This document shows, piece after piece, positions 37,248 through 46,291 of a stretch of DNA of 64,000 nucleotides. The stretch covers positions 1-64,000 of the forward strand of contig JALSJU010000009.1 of NCBI GenBank assembly GCA_026989145.1. The letters are read 5' to 3'. Every line of letters starts with the position of its first letter. Positions within the stretch are counted from its first letter, which is position 1. The notes beneath the pieces were generated by a model, which worked only from the letters and a program-made list of their open reading frames with translations, was not told where the DNA came from and did no database searches. The DNA is from Thiotrichaceae bacterium. GTDB taxonomy: Bacteria; Pseudomonadota; Gammaproteobacteria; Thiotrichales; Thiotrichaceae. A program made the translations under genes and the position numbers.

Positions 37248-37739
37248 GTGAAGGTTTTAAGTGTTAGCGACTTCCCTTTTAAATCATTGCAACAACTGTT
37301 CCAGCAATATCAGCTTCAATTAGTTTTAAAATCATTTAATGAGGATATTCCTGGTAGTTACTGGGGTGAATCTGAAGCTGGGCTCATAACAGATAAATTA
37401 TACATCCGCCCCGACACCCCTATTCACTCCTTATTTCATGAAGCTTGCCATTTCATCTGCATGGATGATCAACGAAGGAAAACGCTAAATACTGATGCAG
37501 CAGGTGATTATGACGAAGAAAACGCAGTGTGTTTTTTACAAATAATATTAGCTGATAATCTTCTAGATTTTGGTAAAAAACGCATGATGCAAGATATGGA
37601 TAGTTGGGGTTACACCTTCCGCTTAGGTTCAGCAGAAAAATGGTTTATGGAAGATGCTGAGGACGCTTTCAATTGGTTAATACAACATGACATTGTAGAT
37701 ACAAAGAAAATACCTACCTTTAAATTACGAATAAATTAA
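37248..37739 (+). CDS. Putative HExxH metalloprotein of unknown family
   Basis: The 163-residue soluble protein carries HEACH in the setting IHSLFHEACHFICM (about residues 64-77), the HExxH zinc pattern of metallopeptidases, and a downstream acidic DYDEENAVCFLQ helix that could give a third ligand (Glu). No signal peptide is present, so it should be cytosolic. The start is a GTG. It follows the J-domain gene on the same strand. Peptidase activity is inference from one motif. Confidence 0.65.
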   Translation: MKVLSVSDFPFKSLQQLFQQYQLQLVLKSFNEDIPGSYWGESEAGLITDKLYIRPDTPIHSLFHEACHFICMDDQRRKTLNTDAAGDYDEENAVCFLQIILADNLLDFGKKRMMQDMDSWGYTFRLGSAEKWFMEDAEDAFNWLIQHDIVDTKKIPTFKLRIN

Positions 37740-38152
37740 AGCCAGCCACGCTTTTGCGCAAGCTTAGAATACCAAACTAAAATACTTGAGACTATGAATG
37801 GCATACCAGCCATCATGCTTAACTGAGGGACTTCAAAACCATTAGTTACTGCGGCTACTTGGAGAACATGCACCACCACTACAATCGTTCCTAAAAGAGA
37901 TAACAGTAAAAAGTAAAAAGATATAGACTTTTTAAAAAGCAATAAAAGTGAACCAAGGAAAACCGAGACAGCAAAACCTGCGGTTGCCCAGTCTGGCCTA
38001 TTTTCAATTACAGAGCGCTGTAAATCGGGAAATGATGCAACAAATTCAGGATTCATTATTTGCATTAAATAATTCATTACACCCAAAGCGCTCCAAAGAA
38101 CACCTAATAGCGTAATTAACCAAAAACTCCAATGTACTTTTAATTTTATCAT
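37736..38152 (-). CDS. Small integral membrane protein of unknown function
   Basis: The 138-residue protein has four likely membrane helices (about residues 8-30, 56-74, 77-100 and 110-128) with a soluble loop containing SFPDLQRSVIENRPDWA between the first and second. No family is assigned. It overlaps the last four bases of the convergent HExxH gene and lies 19 bases downstream of dapD on the same strand. Confidence 0.65.
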   Translation of the reverse strand: MIKLKVHWSFWLITLLGVLWSALGVMNYLMQIMNPEFVASFPDLQRSVIENRPDWATAGFAVSVFLGSLLLLFKKSISFYFLLLSLLGTIVVVVHVLQVAAVTNGFEVPQLSMMAGMPFIVSSILVWYSKLAQKRGWL

Positions 38153-38171
38153 ACGTTTCCTGTTTTAATAT

Positions 38172-39071
38172 TTAATCATTGCTGTGTAAAGCATCATTTA
38201 GACCACCCCATAAAGAGCCGTCAGTTACAATCGCCTCTACTGCACCTGTTTGGCTATGACGCCTAAACAATAACCCCGACTGGCCTGATAGTTCACGTGC
38301 GGAAACAATACTACCATCAGGCATTTTAACCTTGGTCCCTGCGGTTAAATACAAACCTGACTCAATAATACAGTTATCGCCCAATGAAATACCCAAACCA
38401 GCATTGGCACCAAGCAGATTCTTTTCTCCCATTGAAATAACCTGAGTTCCTCCCCCTGAAAGCGTACCCATAATTGAAGCACCACCTCCAATATCTGAGC
38501 CATCGCCCACGACCACACCTGCACTGATACGCCCTTCAACCATAGAAGAACCTAAAGTGCCGGCATTAAAGTTACAAAAACCTTCATGCATGATAGTTGT
38601 ACCTGAAGATAAATGTGCACCTAAGCGAACTCGATCTGCATTCGCGATACGTACACCTTCGGGGATTACATAGTCAGTCATGCGAGGAAATTTATCGATA
38701 CAAGTGACATTAAATTGATGCTCATCCGTAGCAATTAAGGCACGTAAATTTTCAACTTGAGTAGGTAGTACAGGGCCAGCAGAGGTCCATGCAACGTTTG
38801 CCAGCAAACCAAAGACACCATCTAGATTAATTTCGTTCGGTTGTACCGCACATTCTGATAACAAATGTAAACGTAAGTAGGCATCTTCAACCGATTTAGG
38901 AGCGTCATCAATGGAAGTAATTTCAACCTCAACAAAATCACTTTTAATTATCCCTACTTTTTGTGCCAAGCAATTACGCGCAATTTGTTTATTTGAACGT
39001 GGGAACCACACATCTAAGGTCGTTCCTGATTGTGAATCAATGTAGCGGTGTCCAGTGCGTTTAATGGTCAT
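38172..39071 (-). CDS. dapD: Tetrahydrodipicolinate N-succinyltransferase DapD
   Basis: DapD succinylates tetrahydrodipicolinate on the lysine and meso-diaminopimelate pathway. The 299-residue protein has an N-terminal alpha/beta region and a left-handed beta-helix of hexapeptide repeats (RLGAHLSSGTTIMHEGFCNF, then VVGDGSDIGGGASIMG and NLLGANAGLGISLGDNC), followed by a short C-terminal tail. It is divergent from ppnP, with 139 bases between their starts. No other lysine gene is nearby. Confidence 0.93.
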   Translation of the reverse strand: MTIKRTGHRYIDSQSGTTLDVWFPRSNKQIARNCLAQKVGIIKSDFVEVEITSIDDAPKSVEDAYLRLHLLSECAVQPNEINLDGVFGLLANVAWTSAGPVLPTQVENLRALIATDEHQFNVTCIDKFPRMTDYVIPEGVRIANADRVRLGAHLSSGTTIMHEGFCNFNAGTLGSSMVEGRISAGVVVGDGSDIGGGASIMGTLSGGGTQVISMGEKNLLGANAGLGISLGDNCIIESGLYLTAGTKVKMPDGSIVSARELSGQSGLLFRRHSQTGAVEAIVTDGSLWGGLNDALHSND

Positions 39072-39210
39072 GAGTCATCCTGAATGTTTAAATAAGAGGG
39101 GAGTATACTGTGTTTTTAAAGGTAATATGAGATGAATTCTAAGGATTTAAAGACTCAAATGGATTAGAATTAATGAATCATATAAACCCATTTATAGTAA
39201 AGGATATAGC

Positions 39211-39525
39211 ATGTTTGAAACCAATGAATATTTTGATGGCAAAGTTAAATCTATCGCATTTGAATCAACGTTACCATCTTCGGAAAATTCATCAACAAAA
39301 ACAACAAAGCCAGCCACAGTTGGCGTAATGGCAGTAGGGAATTATGTGTTTAATACAGCAGATAAAGAAAAAATGATCGTAGTCTCCGGTGCTATGCGGG
39401 TTAAGTTTTCAGATTCTGATGATATTACAACTTTCCAAGAAGGAGATTCTTTTGAGGTTGATGCAAACAGCTCTTTTGATGTCAGTATTCAACAAGAAAC
39501 TGCCTACCTTTGTATTTATGGATAA
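39211..39525 (+). CDS. ppnP: Pyrimidine/purine nucleoside phosphorylase PpnP
   Basis: The 104-residue cupin-like protein matches PpnP (YaiE, formerly UPF0345): NEYFDGKVKSIAFE at the N-terminus, MAVGNYVFNTADKEKMIVVSG and the tail SFDVSIQQETAYLCIYG. PpnP cleaves several nucleosides to base and ribose 1-phosphate. It is followed after six bases by purT, an apt partner in nucleotide metabolism. Confidence 0.92.
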   Translation: MFETNEYFDGKVKSIAFESTLPSSENSSTKTTKPATVGVMAVGNYVFNTADKEKMIVVSGAMRVKFSDSDDITTFQEGDSFEVDANSSFDVSIQQETAYLCIYG

Positions 39526-39531
39526 TCAGTC

Positions 39532-40737
39532 ATGACAATAACTCTAGGTACGCCGCTTTCGCCAACCGCCACTAAAGTTTTATTCTGTGGGGGTGGCGAG
39601 CTTGGTAAAGAAGTTGTTATCGAATTACAACGTTATGGCGTTGAAGTGATTGTAGTTGATAGATACCCCGATTCACCTGCGATGCAAGTAGCTCACCGAA
39701 GTCATTGTGTTTCCATGACTGACGGCGTGGCATTACGAACAGTGATTGAATTAGAAAAACCGGATTATATAGTTCCTGAGATTGAAGCAATTGCGACCGA
39801 CACTTTAGTAGAGCTTGAGAACGAAGGCTTTAATGTCATCCCCACTGCTAATGCCGCAAAGTTGACCATGAATCGCGAAGGTATTCGTCGCCTTGTGGCA
39901 GAAAAGCTGGGCATTAAAACATCCCCTTACCAGTTTGCTGAAACCCGTGAAGCATTTGATGCAGCTATAAAAGAAGTGGGCATCCCTTGCGTAATTAAAC
40001 CTATAATGAGTTCATCAGGTAAAGGCCAAAGTACTATTCAATCTGAATCTGATATTGATACGGCTTGGGATCACGCACAACAAGGTGGGCGTACAGGGGC
40101 TGGGAAAGTAATCATCGAAGGTTTTATTGATTTTGATTATGAAATAACCTTACTCACAGTTCGACACCTTAACAGTAGTAATAATAAAGAAGTTGAAACA
40201 AGCTTTTGTGAGCCCATCGGGCATCTACAAGTCAATGGGGACTATAGGCAATCATGGCAACCACAAAATATGTCTAGTAGCGCTTTACAAAAATCACGTG
40301 ATATTGCGACAATGGTTACTAAAGCCTTAGGTGGACGTGGGATTTTTGGCGTAGAACTTTTTATAAAAGGGGATGATGTTATCTTTAGTGAAGTCTCCCC
40401 TCGTCCGCATGACACTGGAATGGTTACGATGATTTCACAAGACCTTTCTCAATTCGCGCTTCATGCACGAGCTATATTAGGACTACCTATCCCAAACATT
40501 TATTTTCACGGGCCATCAGCCAGTAGTGTTCTTTTGGTAAAAGGAAAATCCACGCAGCTTAGCTTTCAAAATATTGATAAAGCCCTCCAACAAGAAAACA
40601 CCCAAGTACGCTTATTTGGAAAACCAGAAGTTGCTGGTGAGCGCCGTATGGGTGTTGTTCTTGCTCGTGGCGAGACAACCAAAATAGCTATTAATAAAGC
40701 TATTCAGAGTTCAAAATCTGTAACAGCGGTATTATAA
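39532..40737 (+). CDS. purT: Formate-dependent GAR transformylase PurT
   Basis: PurT makes formyl-GAR from GAR, formate and ATP in purine synthesis. The 401-residue ATP-grasp protein begins with [20 protein letters not shown], has the ATP-binding region [12 protein letters not shown] around residue 155 and the metal segment [13 protein letters not shown]. It is the second gene of a ppnP-purT pair. Its TAA stop codon lies inside the 4-bp target duplication of a family 1 MITE-like element that begins one base later. Confidence 0.95.
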   Translation: MTITLGTPLSPTATKVLFCGGGELGKEVVIELQRYGVEVIVVDRYPDSPAMQVAHRSHCVSMTDGVALRTVIELEKPDYIVPEIEAIATDTLVELENEGFNVIPTANAAKLTMNREGIRRLVAEKLGIKTSPYQFAETREAFDAAIKEVGIPCVIKPIMSSSGKGQSTIQSESDIDTAWDHAQQGGRTGAGKVIIEGFIDFDYEITLLTVRHLNSSNNKEVETSFCEPIGHLQVNGDYRQSWQPQNMSSSALQKSRDIATMVTKALGGRGIFGVELFIKGDDVIFSEVSPRPHDTGMVTMISQDLSQFALHARAILGLPIPNIYFHGPSASSVLLVKGKSTQLSFQNIDKALQQENTQVRLFGKPEVAGERRMGVVLARGETTKIAINKAIQSSKSVTAVL

Positions 40738-40738
40738 A

Positions 40739-40998
40739 GGAGTCTCTGAATAACCTAGCTGAGTTCTGGCAACGCCAAGTTTTCAAGTTCGAGGCATTGA
40801 TTTTAAGCATAGTTATTCTATGGTTTAAATCAATAACGAAGAAGTTGGAAACTTGGCTAAGCCCTGTAGGGCGAGCTTACAAGGCATCAATTCCGTTGTT
40901 GTTATTTTTTGCGAAGGGAGCGACCATTCTCAAAAAATACGCCTAGGACTTGATACCTTGTAAACTAGCAGAACCCAACTAGGTTATTCAGAGCTTCC
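40739..40998 (+). repeat. Family 1 MITE-like element, copy B (260 bp)
   Basis: The ends GGAGTCTCTGAATAACCTAG and CTAGGTTATTCAGAGCTTCC are inverted repeats, flanked by TAAA at 40735-40738 and 40999-41002. The left TAAA includes the purT stop codon. Length equals copy A, and the two are nearly identical along the interior, including GCCAAGTTTTCAA / TTGGAAACTTGGC and ATTTTTTG / CAAAAAAT arms. It has no coding frame. Confidence 0.85.
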
Positions 40999-41048
40999 TA
41001 AAGAAAAGCCTTTGTCAATAAAAAAGCGCAGAGTAAATATTGTCATTA

Positions 41049-41136
41049 TGAGACCTTTTCATTTGTCAGTGGTGTAAGAAAAGTTGAGTGAAAGTTAAAT
41101 CATTTTGCTTATCATTCGACTCGTTCGAAGGTCTCA
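41049..41136. repeat. Inverted repeat pair downstream of ppsA
   Basis: TGAGACCTT (41049-41057) and AAGGTCTCA (41128-41136) are perfect inverted repeats 70 bases apart, in the gap between copy B and the ppsA stop. The arms are too far apart for a normal terminator. A related AAGGTCTCA occurs at 96-104 in the window. The rest of 40999-41188 shows no gene. Confidence 0.35.
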
Positions 41137-41188
41137 CTATTATTTATTTTTCAGCGTCCTTCCTCATCGTTAAGACCTGAAATCTGAA

Positions 41189-43555
41189 TTAATCGTTATT
41201 AGCCAAACGGTTCCATGTATCTATCACTGTATCAGGGTTTAATGAGACACTATCAATACCCTCTTCCATAAGCCATTTTGCTAAATCGTGATGATCTGAT
41301 GGCCCTTGTCCGCAGATACCGACATATTTGCCCTGCTCTTTACAGGCTATTATTGCCATTTTAATCATCGCTTTTACGGCGGGGTTACGTTCATCAAAAC
41401 CTTCTGCCACTAGGCCAGAATCGCGGTCTAAGCCTAAGGTTAATTGAGTCATATCATTAGAGCCGATTGAAAACCCATCAAAGTATTCTAAAAACTCAGT
41501 GGCGAGTACTGCATTGGATGGCAGCTCACACATCATGATATGGCGGAGGCCTTGTTCAGCACGTGCTAGCCCATTTTGTGCCAATAAATCAGTGACAGCT
41601 TTGGCTTCCTCAAGGGTTCTTACAAATGGAATCATCACCTCAATATTATCAAAGCCCATTTCTTCACGAACAAACTTGATCGCTTCACACTCCATTTCAA
41701 AACAAGAACGGAAGCTTTCATCAATATAACGCGCTGCACCTCGAAAACCGATCATGGGGTTTTCTTCATGCGGTTCATAGTTTGGCCCTGCAATTAAATT
41801 AGCGTATTCATTGGATTTAAAGTCAGACATGCGCAAGATGACGGGCTTAGGGTAAAATGCGGCTGCTAGAGTTGAAACACCTTCGGAAATCTTTTTAATG
41901 AAAAAATCTCTTGGACTATCATAAGCTTGAGTGCGTTCTTTAATAATATCTTGGAGTTCTTCAGATTGCTCCTCCAGCGCTAACAACGCTCGTGGATGAA
42001 TTGCTATCATATTGTTAATGATAAATTCCATACGCGCTAAACCGACGCCTTTATTGGGTAATTGGCAAAAATCAAAAGCACGGTCTGGGCTACCGACATT
42101 CATCATGACTTTCAAATCAAGTTTTGGCATTGTGTCGATTTGTGTTTTGTTAACGTTAAAATCTAAAATTCCTTTATAGGCGTAACCCGTGTCACCTTCG
42201 GCGCAAGATACGGTAATAGGTGTGTTATCTGTAATAGTCTCGGTAGCATCACCACAGCCGACAACGGCAGGCACGCCTAACTCACGGGCAATAATGGCTG
42301 CATGACAGGTTCGTCCTCCTCGGTTAGTAACGATGGCAGAAGCACGTTTCATAATTGGCTCCCAATCGGGGTCAGTCATATCGGTTACTAACACATCACC
42401 CGGTAGGATCTTATCCATGTCATCTAGGCTTAGAATGATTTTTGCGGTACCAGCTCCGATACGTGAGCCAATAGAGCGCCCTTCAGCTATGACCTTGCCT
42501 TTCTGTTTCATCTCAAAGCGCTCAATCACGTTTCCAGATTGACTTTGTACCGTTTCGGGCCGGGCTTGTACAATGTATAAACCGCCATCGTTACCATCTA
42601 ATGCCCACTCAATATCCATTGGGCGTTGGTAATGTTTTTCAATAATAAGCGCTTGTCGCCCCAGTTCCTCTACTTGTGCATCGTTGATACAATATTTAAG
42701 TTGTTGGTCTTTTTCCACATCTACGATGGTGACAGGCTCATCACCAGCATTATCGTAAATCATTTTAATTAATTTACTGCCACGAGTACGGCTTAAAACA
42801 GCGGGTTTACCATCTGCCAAATTGCCTTTATGGGCATAAAACTCATCAGGATTTACAGCACCCTGTACTACCATTTCCCCCAAGCCGTAACTACCGGTAA
42901 TAAATACGACTTTATCAAAGCCTGATTCGGTATCTAGGGTAAACATCACACCACTGGCGGCAATATCAGAGCGCACCATTTTTTGTATGCCAGCTGACAA
43001 TGCCACACCTTCATGGGCAAAGTTTTGGTGTACACGGTATGAAATGGCACGGTCGGTAAACAGTGAGGCAAAAACCTTGCGAATCGCCATTTTAATATCA
43101 TCAATGCCTGCTACATTTAAAAAAGTTTCTTGCTGACCTGCGAATGAGGCATCCGGCAAATCTTCTGCAGTGGCGGAGGAGCGTACTGCCCAGGTAACAT
43201 CAGTTCCGTAATTTTTTTCGAGTTCGATATAGGCTAAATTAATATCCGTTTCGAGTTGCTCTTGAAGCGGTACTTGCATAATCCATTCACGGATTTTCTT
43301 GCCTGTTTTAGCTAATGCATCTAAATCATCCGCATCAAGTTCATCGAGTAAGCTATTAATCCTTTTACCCAAGTCTTCATGTTCAAGAAAACCTCGGTAA
43401 GCATCTGCTGTGGTTGCAAAACCACCTGGAACATTAACACCTAAATTAGTTAGATTTTGTATCATCTCACCTAGAGAGGCATTTTTACCCCCTACTTTGT
43501 CGATATCATTAATGCCTAACTCATTGAGCCAGATAATATTGCGGGTACTTTTCAT
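41189..43555 (-). CDS. ppsA: Phosphoenolpyruvate synthase PpsA
   Basis: PpsA makes PEP from pyruvate and ATP for gluconeogenesis. The 788-residue protein has the N-terminal ATP-grasp domain (GGKNASLGEM, RSSATAEDLPDASFAGQQET), the swivelling phosphohistidine domain (GGRTCHAAIIARELG, His carrier) and the PEP/pyruvate barrel (FSIGSNDMTQLTLGLDRDS and GICGQGPSDH with its catalytic Cys). It lies downstream of its regulator ppsR on the same strand, 106 bases away. Confidence 0.96.
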   Translation of the reverse strand: MKSTRNIIWLNELGINDIDKVGGKNASLGEMIQNLTNLGVNVPGGFATTADAYRGFLEHEDLGKRINSLLDELDADDLDALAKTGKKIREWIMQVPLQEQLETDINLAYIELEKNYGTDVTWAVRSSATAEDLPDASFAGQQETFLNVAGIDDIKMAIRKVFASLFTDRAISYRVHQNFAHEGVALSAGIQKMVRSDIAASGVMFTLDTESGFDKVVFITGSYGLGEMVVQGAVNPDEFYAHKGNLADGKPAVLSRTRGSKLIKMIYDNAGDEPVTIVDVEKDQQLKYCINDAQVEELGRQALIIEKHYQRPMDIEWALDGNDGGLYIVQARPETVQSQSGNVIERFEMKQKGKVIAEGRSIGSRIGAGTAKIILSLDDMDKILPGDVLVTDMTDPDWEPIMKRASAIVTNRGGRTCHAAIIARELGVPAVVGCGDATETITDNTPITVSCAEGDTGYAYKGILDFNVNKTQIDTMPKLDLKVMMNVGSPDRAFDFCQLPNKGVGLARMEFIINNMIAIHPRALLALEEQSEELQDIIKERTQAYDSPRDFFIKKISEGVSTLAAAFYPKPVILRMSDFKSNEYANLIAGPNYEPHEENPMIGFRGAARYIDESFRSCFEMECEAIKFVREEMGFDNIEVMIPFVRTLEEAKAVTDLLAQNGLARAEQGLRHIMMCELPSNAVLATEFLEYFDGFSIGSNDMTQLTLGLDRDSGLVAEGFDERNPAVKAMIKMAIIACKEQGKYVGICGQGPSDHHDLAKWLMEEGIDSVSLNPDTVIDTWNRLANND

Positions 43556-43661
43556 TCGCAGTTTTTCCTTATTTAATTTACTTTATGTAACTAGGATAGA
43601 ATCCTAGGATTAAGATGACTAAGAATTAAATTAAAAAATTTGAAAAGGATTATCTTTACGA

Positions 43662-44531
43662 TCATTTTTTACGTTCCCAGCTGTGCAAGGTTTTTTTTAG
43701 GTTTCCGGTTTTGTGCAATTTGCGCACAATCTGTGCAGCAAGTTCTTCTATAGACTGGCTAGTTACATCCATAGGGTTTAAGTGATATTTAGTATATAAA
43801 TCTTGCACTTTCTTGATCTCATCTTTACACGTTTCTAAAGCAGCGTATTGACTATTTGGCATGCGTTTTTCACGAATTTGGTGAAGTCGCTTTGCTTTAA
43901 TCTTAGTTGCAAAAATTTTGTCTCGACTCTCAAGTAAAACAGCAGGTAATTCGTTACGCTCAAAATCATCTTCTGTAATCGGGTAATTAGCCGCTCTGAT
44001 ACCGAACTTAAGCGCTAAGTACAGCGAGGTTGGTGTTTTCCCCGAGCGTGAAAGGCCGACAATAATGACATCAGCCTCACCTATTGTTTTTAGCACCATC
44101 GCATCATCGTGTTTTAACGTAAAATTTAAAGCATCAATACGTGAATCATAGACTTTTTCATTGACTAAACCATGACTTAAACCTGATTCAAAAACAGGAG
44201 TGGCTTTTAAATCATTACCAATTTTATCTAAAAAACTATCAAAGACTTCGTAATAGTGACAGTTTGCAAGCTGTAACAAGTGGTTTACTTTTTCCTCAGG
44301 CATAGTTGCAAATACTAGTGGACGAAAGTTTTCTGATTGAGCTATTTGATTAATTTCACCCACCAGTTTATTTACCTTTTCTACACTGTCTACAAAAGGT
44401 CTTTGAATATAGGTAAAGTCGATTTGTGGGAATTGCGATAATAAGCTCATACCTAATGTTTCAGCTGTTATGCCGGTACTTTCCGAAATAAAAAATACGG
44501 TACGCTTTGGGGTATTTTTAACCTCTGTCAT
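43662..44531 (-). CDS. ppsR: PEP synthase regulatory protein PpsR
   Basis: PpsR (YdiA, DUF299) is a bifunctional kinase and pyrophosphorylase that inactivates and reactivates PpsA by ADP-dependent phosphorylation of a Thr beside the catalytic His. The 289-residue protein starts RTVFFISESTGITAETLG and has the P-loop GLSRSGKTPTSLYLA about residue 155. It is upstream of ppsA, which is unusual only in that the two are often divergent; here both lie on the minus strand. Confidence 0.95.
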   Translation of the reverse strand: MTEVKNTPKRTVFFISESTGITAETLGMSLLSQFPQIDFTYIQRPFVDSVEKVNKLVGEINQIAQSENFRPLVFATMPEEKVNHLLQLANCHYYEVFDSFLDKIGNDLKATPVFESGLSHGLVNEKVYDSRIDALNFTLKHDDAMVLKTIGEADVIIVGLSRSGKTPTSLYLALKFGIRAANYPITEDDFERNELPAVLLESRDKIFATKIKAKRLHQIREKRMPNSQYAALETCKDEIKKVQDLYTKYHLNPMDVTSQSIEELAAQIVRKLHKTGNLKKTLHSWERKK

Positions 44532-44722
44532 AACGTTTGCTTTATAAAGTTGTTAGTTAATTTGACTATAGTTGCTATTTTTAACTTTGCTGGTTTTTTC
44601 CACAAAAATACTCATTTTAATTGATAGACGGCATTTTTCTTGGAAAATGTAAGGGTTTTTGTTACTCAAATTTATGCTTTAATAAGGTCTTATAAATTAC
44701 AATTAATCTAAGAGGCCTTTAA

Positions 44723-44773
44723 GGAAAACCTGATTAAGTCCCATTAATTTTATGGGACTTAATCAGGGTTTCC
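44723..44773. repeat. Short palindromic element upstream of ppnN
   Basis: GGAAAACCTGATTAAGTCCC and GGGACTTAATCAGGGTTTCC form ~22-bp inverted arms around a short AT loop, with only one mismatch. TTAA stands on both sides (44719-44722 and 44774-44777). The arms recur at 55789-55864 and singly at 24797. GGAA...TTCC ends and TTAA-type flanks resemble family 1, suggesting the same mobilising enzyme. No T run follows, so it is not a typical terminator. Confidence 0.75.
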
Positions 44774-44798
44774 TTAACGACACAGATGACGAGTAAAT

Positions 44799-44879
44799 AT
44801 GTCTGAAATTCCACTGCTTTTGTTGGAGTTTCACCCAATATATCTTTCGCAACTGACCCGTTCAAAGAACCTCCTATAG
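44799..44879 (+). CDS. Possible 26-codon upstream frame of ppnN
   Basis: An ATG preceded by GACGAG opens a frame MSEIPLLLLEFHPIYL... that stops 12 bases before the ppnN ATG. Leucine-rich composition and location would suit a leader or coupling peptide, but there is no independent support. The rest of 44532-44891 holds the palindromic element and presumably the ppsR and ppnN promoters. Confidence 0.25.
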   Translation: MSEIPLLLLEFHPIYLSQLTRSKNLL

Positions 44880-44891
44880 GGTATAAAAACA

Positions 44892-46265
44892 ATGACTAAG
44901 GCTTTAATAGACGCACGTATCACTCCTACCGTACATCTTAATGTATTGTCACAGCAGGAGGTGAGCAAACTACTTGATACCAGTAGTAGGGGGCTCTATA
45001 GATTATTTCGTCAGTGTGCGTTGGCAGTATTAAGTCACGGTGATTACACCGATGATGCTAAAGAGTTACTAGCACGCCATGCCGCTTTTGATATTAAAAT
45101 TATTCAACAAGATCGTGGCATTAAGCTGGAAGTGACTGGCGCGCCCGCTGATGCTTTTGTTGATGGAGAAATGATTCGTGGTATTAACGAGCACTTATAC
45201 TCGGTGCTACGTGATATTATCTACTCAAACGATGCCATTATTGAAAACCCTGCCTTTGATTTAAATAATAGCGAAGGTGTGACCAATGCAGTGTTTCATA
45301 TTATGCGCAACTCAGGCACCTTACATTATGGGAAAAAACCCCGTTTGGTGGTTTGCTGGGGTGGTCATTCAATCTCACGTGTCGAATACGATTACACCAA
45401 AGAAGTCGGTTATCAGCTTGGGCTTCGTAAACAAAATATTTGTACTGGTTGTGGACCCGGCGCTATGAAAGGCCCCATGAAAGGCGCAACCTTTGGTCAT
45501 GCTAAACAACGGATTAAAGATGGTCAATACTTGGGAATGACAGAACCAGGAATTATTGCTGCAGAATCACCCAACCCCATTGTTAATGATTTGGTCATCA
45601 TGCCCGATATTGAAAAACGCCTTGAGGCTTTTGTGCGTATTGGTCACGGTATTATTGTTTTCCCTGGTGGTGCTGGAACGACGGAGGAAATTCTGTATAT
45701 TCTCGGTATTTTGCTGCATCCTAAAAATGCGTATGTACCCTTCCCGCTTATTTTTACAGCCCCTGAAAGTTCACGTGAATACTTTGAACAAATAGATGAT
45801 TTTATTGGTGCAACGCTTGGCAAAGATGCGCAAAAGCGGTATGAAATTATTATTGATGACCCTGAAAAGGTTGCTATCAAAATGAAACAAGGGATTAAGA
45901 AAGTACGTGATTTCAGACGTGAACATAGTGATGCCTATTACTTTAACTGGTTGCTCAAGATAGATGAAGAGTTCCAACAGCCGTTTGAGCCTAGTCATCA
46001 AAATATGTCAAATTTAGAGCTTCATAAAGACTTACCCAAGCACATTCTTGCCGCAAATTTACGCCGTGCATTCTCAGGAATCGTATCGGGCAACGTAAAG
46101 GATGATGGTATTCGCGCGATTGAAAAACACGGGCTTTTTGAAATTACAGGCGATCCCGATATTATGGCGCGTATGGATACATTGTTAAAATCATTTGTAG
46201 AACAAAGCCGCATGAAATTGCCTAGCGATATTGCTTATAAGCCTTGTTATAAGATAGTGACTTAA
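44892..46265 (+). CDS. ppnN: Nucleotide 5'-monophosphate nucleosidase PpnN
   Basis: PpnN (YgdH) hydrolyses purine and pyrimidine monophosphates to base and ribose 5-phosphate and is stimulated by (p)ppGpp in E. coli. The 457-residue protein has an N-terminal family domain, the LOG-like Rossmann core (LVVCWGGHSIS, CTGCGPGAMKGPMKGA, FPGGAGTTEEILYILG) and a C-terminal extension ending KLPSDIAYKPCYKIVT. It stands alone and converges on the uracil-DNA glycosylase gene. Confidence 0.94.
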   Translation: MTKALIDARITPTVHLNVLSQQEVSKLLDTSSRGLYRLFRQCALAVLSHGDYTDDAKELLARHAAFDIKIIQQDRGIKLEVTGAPADAFVDGEMIRGINEHLYSVLRDIIYSNDAIIENPAFDLNNSEGVTNAVFHIMRNSGTLHYGKKPRLVVCWGGHSISRVEYDYTKEVGYQLGLRKQNICTGCGPGAMKGPMKGATFGHAKQRIKDGQYLGMTEPGIIAAESPNPIVNDLVIMPDIEKRLEAFVRIGHGIIVFPGGAGTTEEILYILGILLHPKNAYVPFPLIFTAPESSREYFEQIDDFIGATLGKDAQKRYEIIIDDPEKVAIKMKQGIKKVRDFRREHSDAYYFNWLLKIDEEFQQPFEPSHQNMSNLELHKDLPKHILAANLRRAFSGIVSGNVKDDGIRAIEKHGLFEITGDPDIMARMDTLLKSFVEQSRMKLPSDIAYKPCYKIVT

Positions 46266-46291
46266 ATTACGTTCACCAAAGCTTACTTTTT

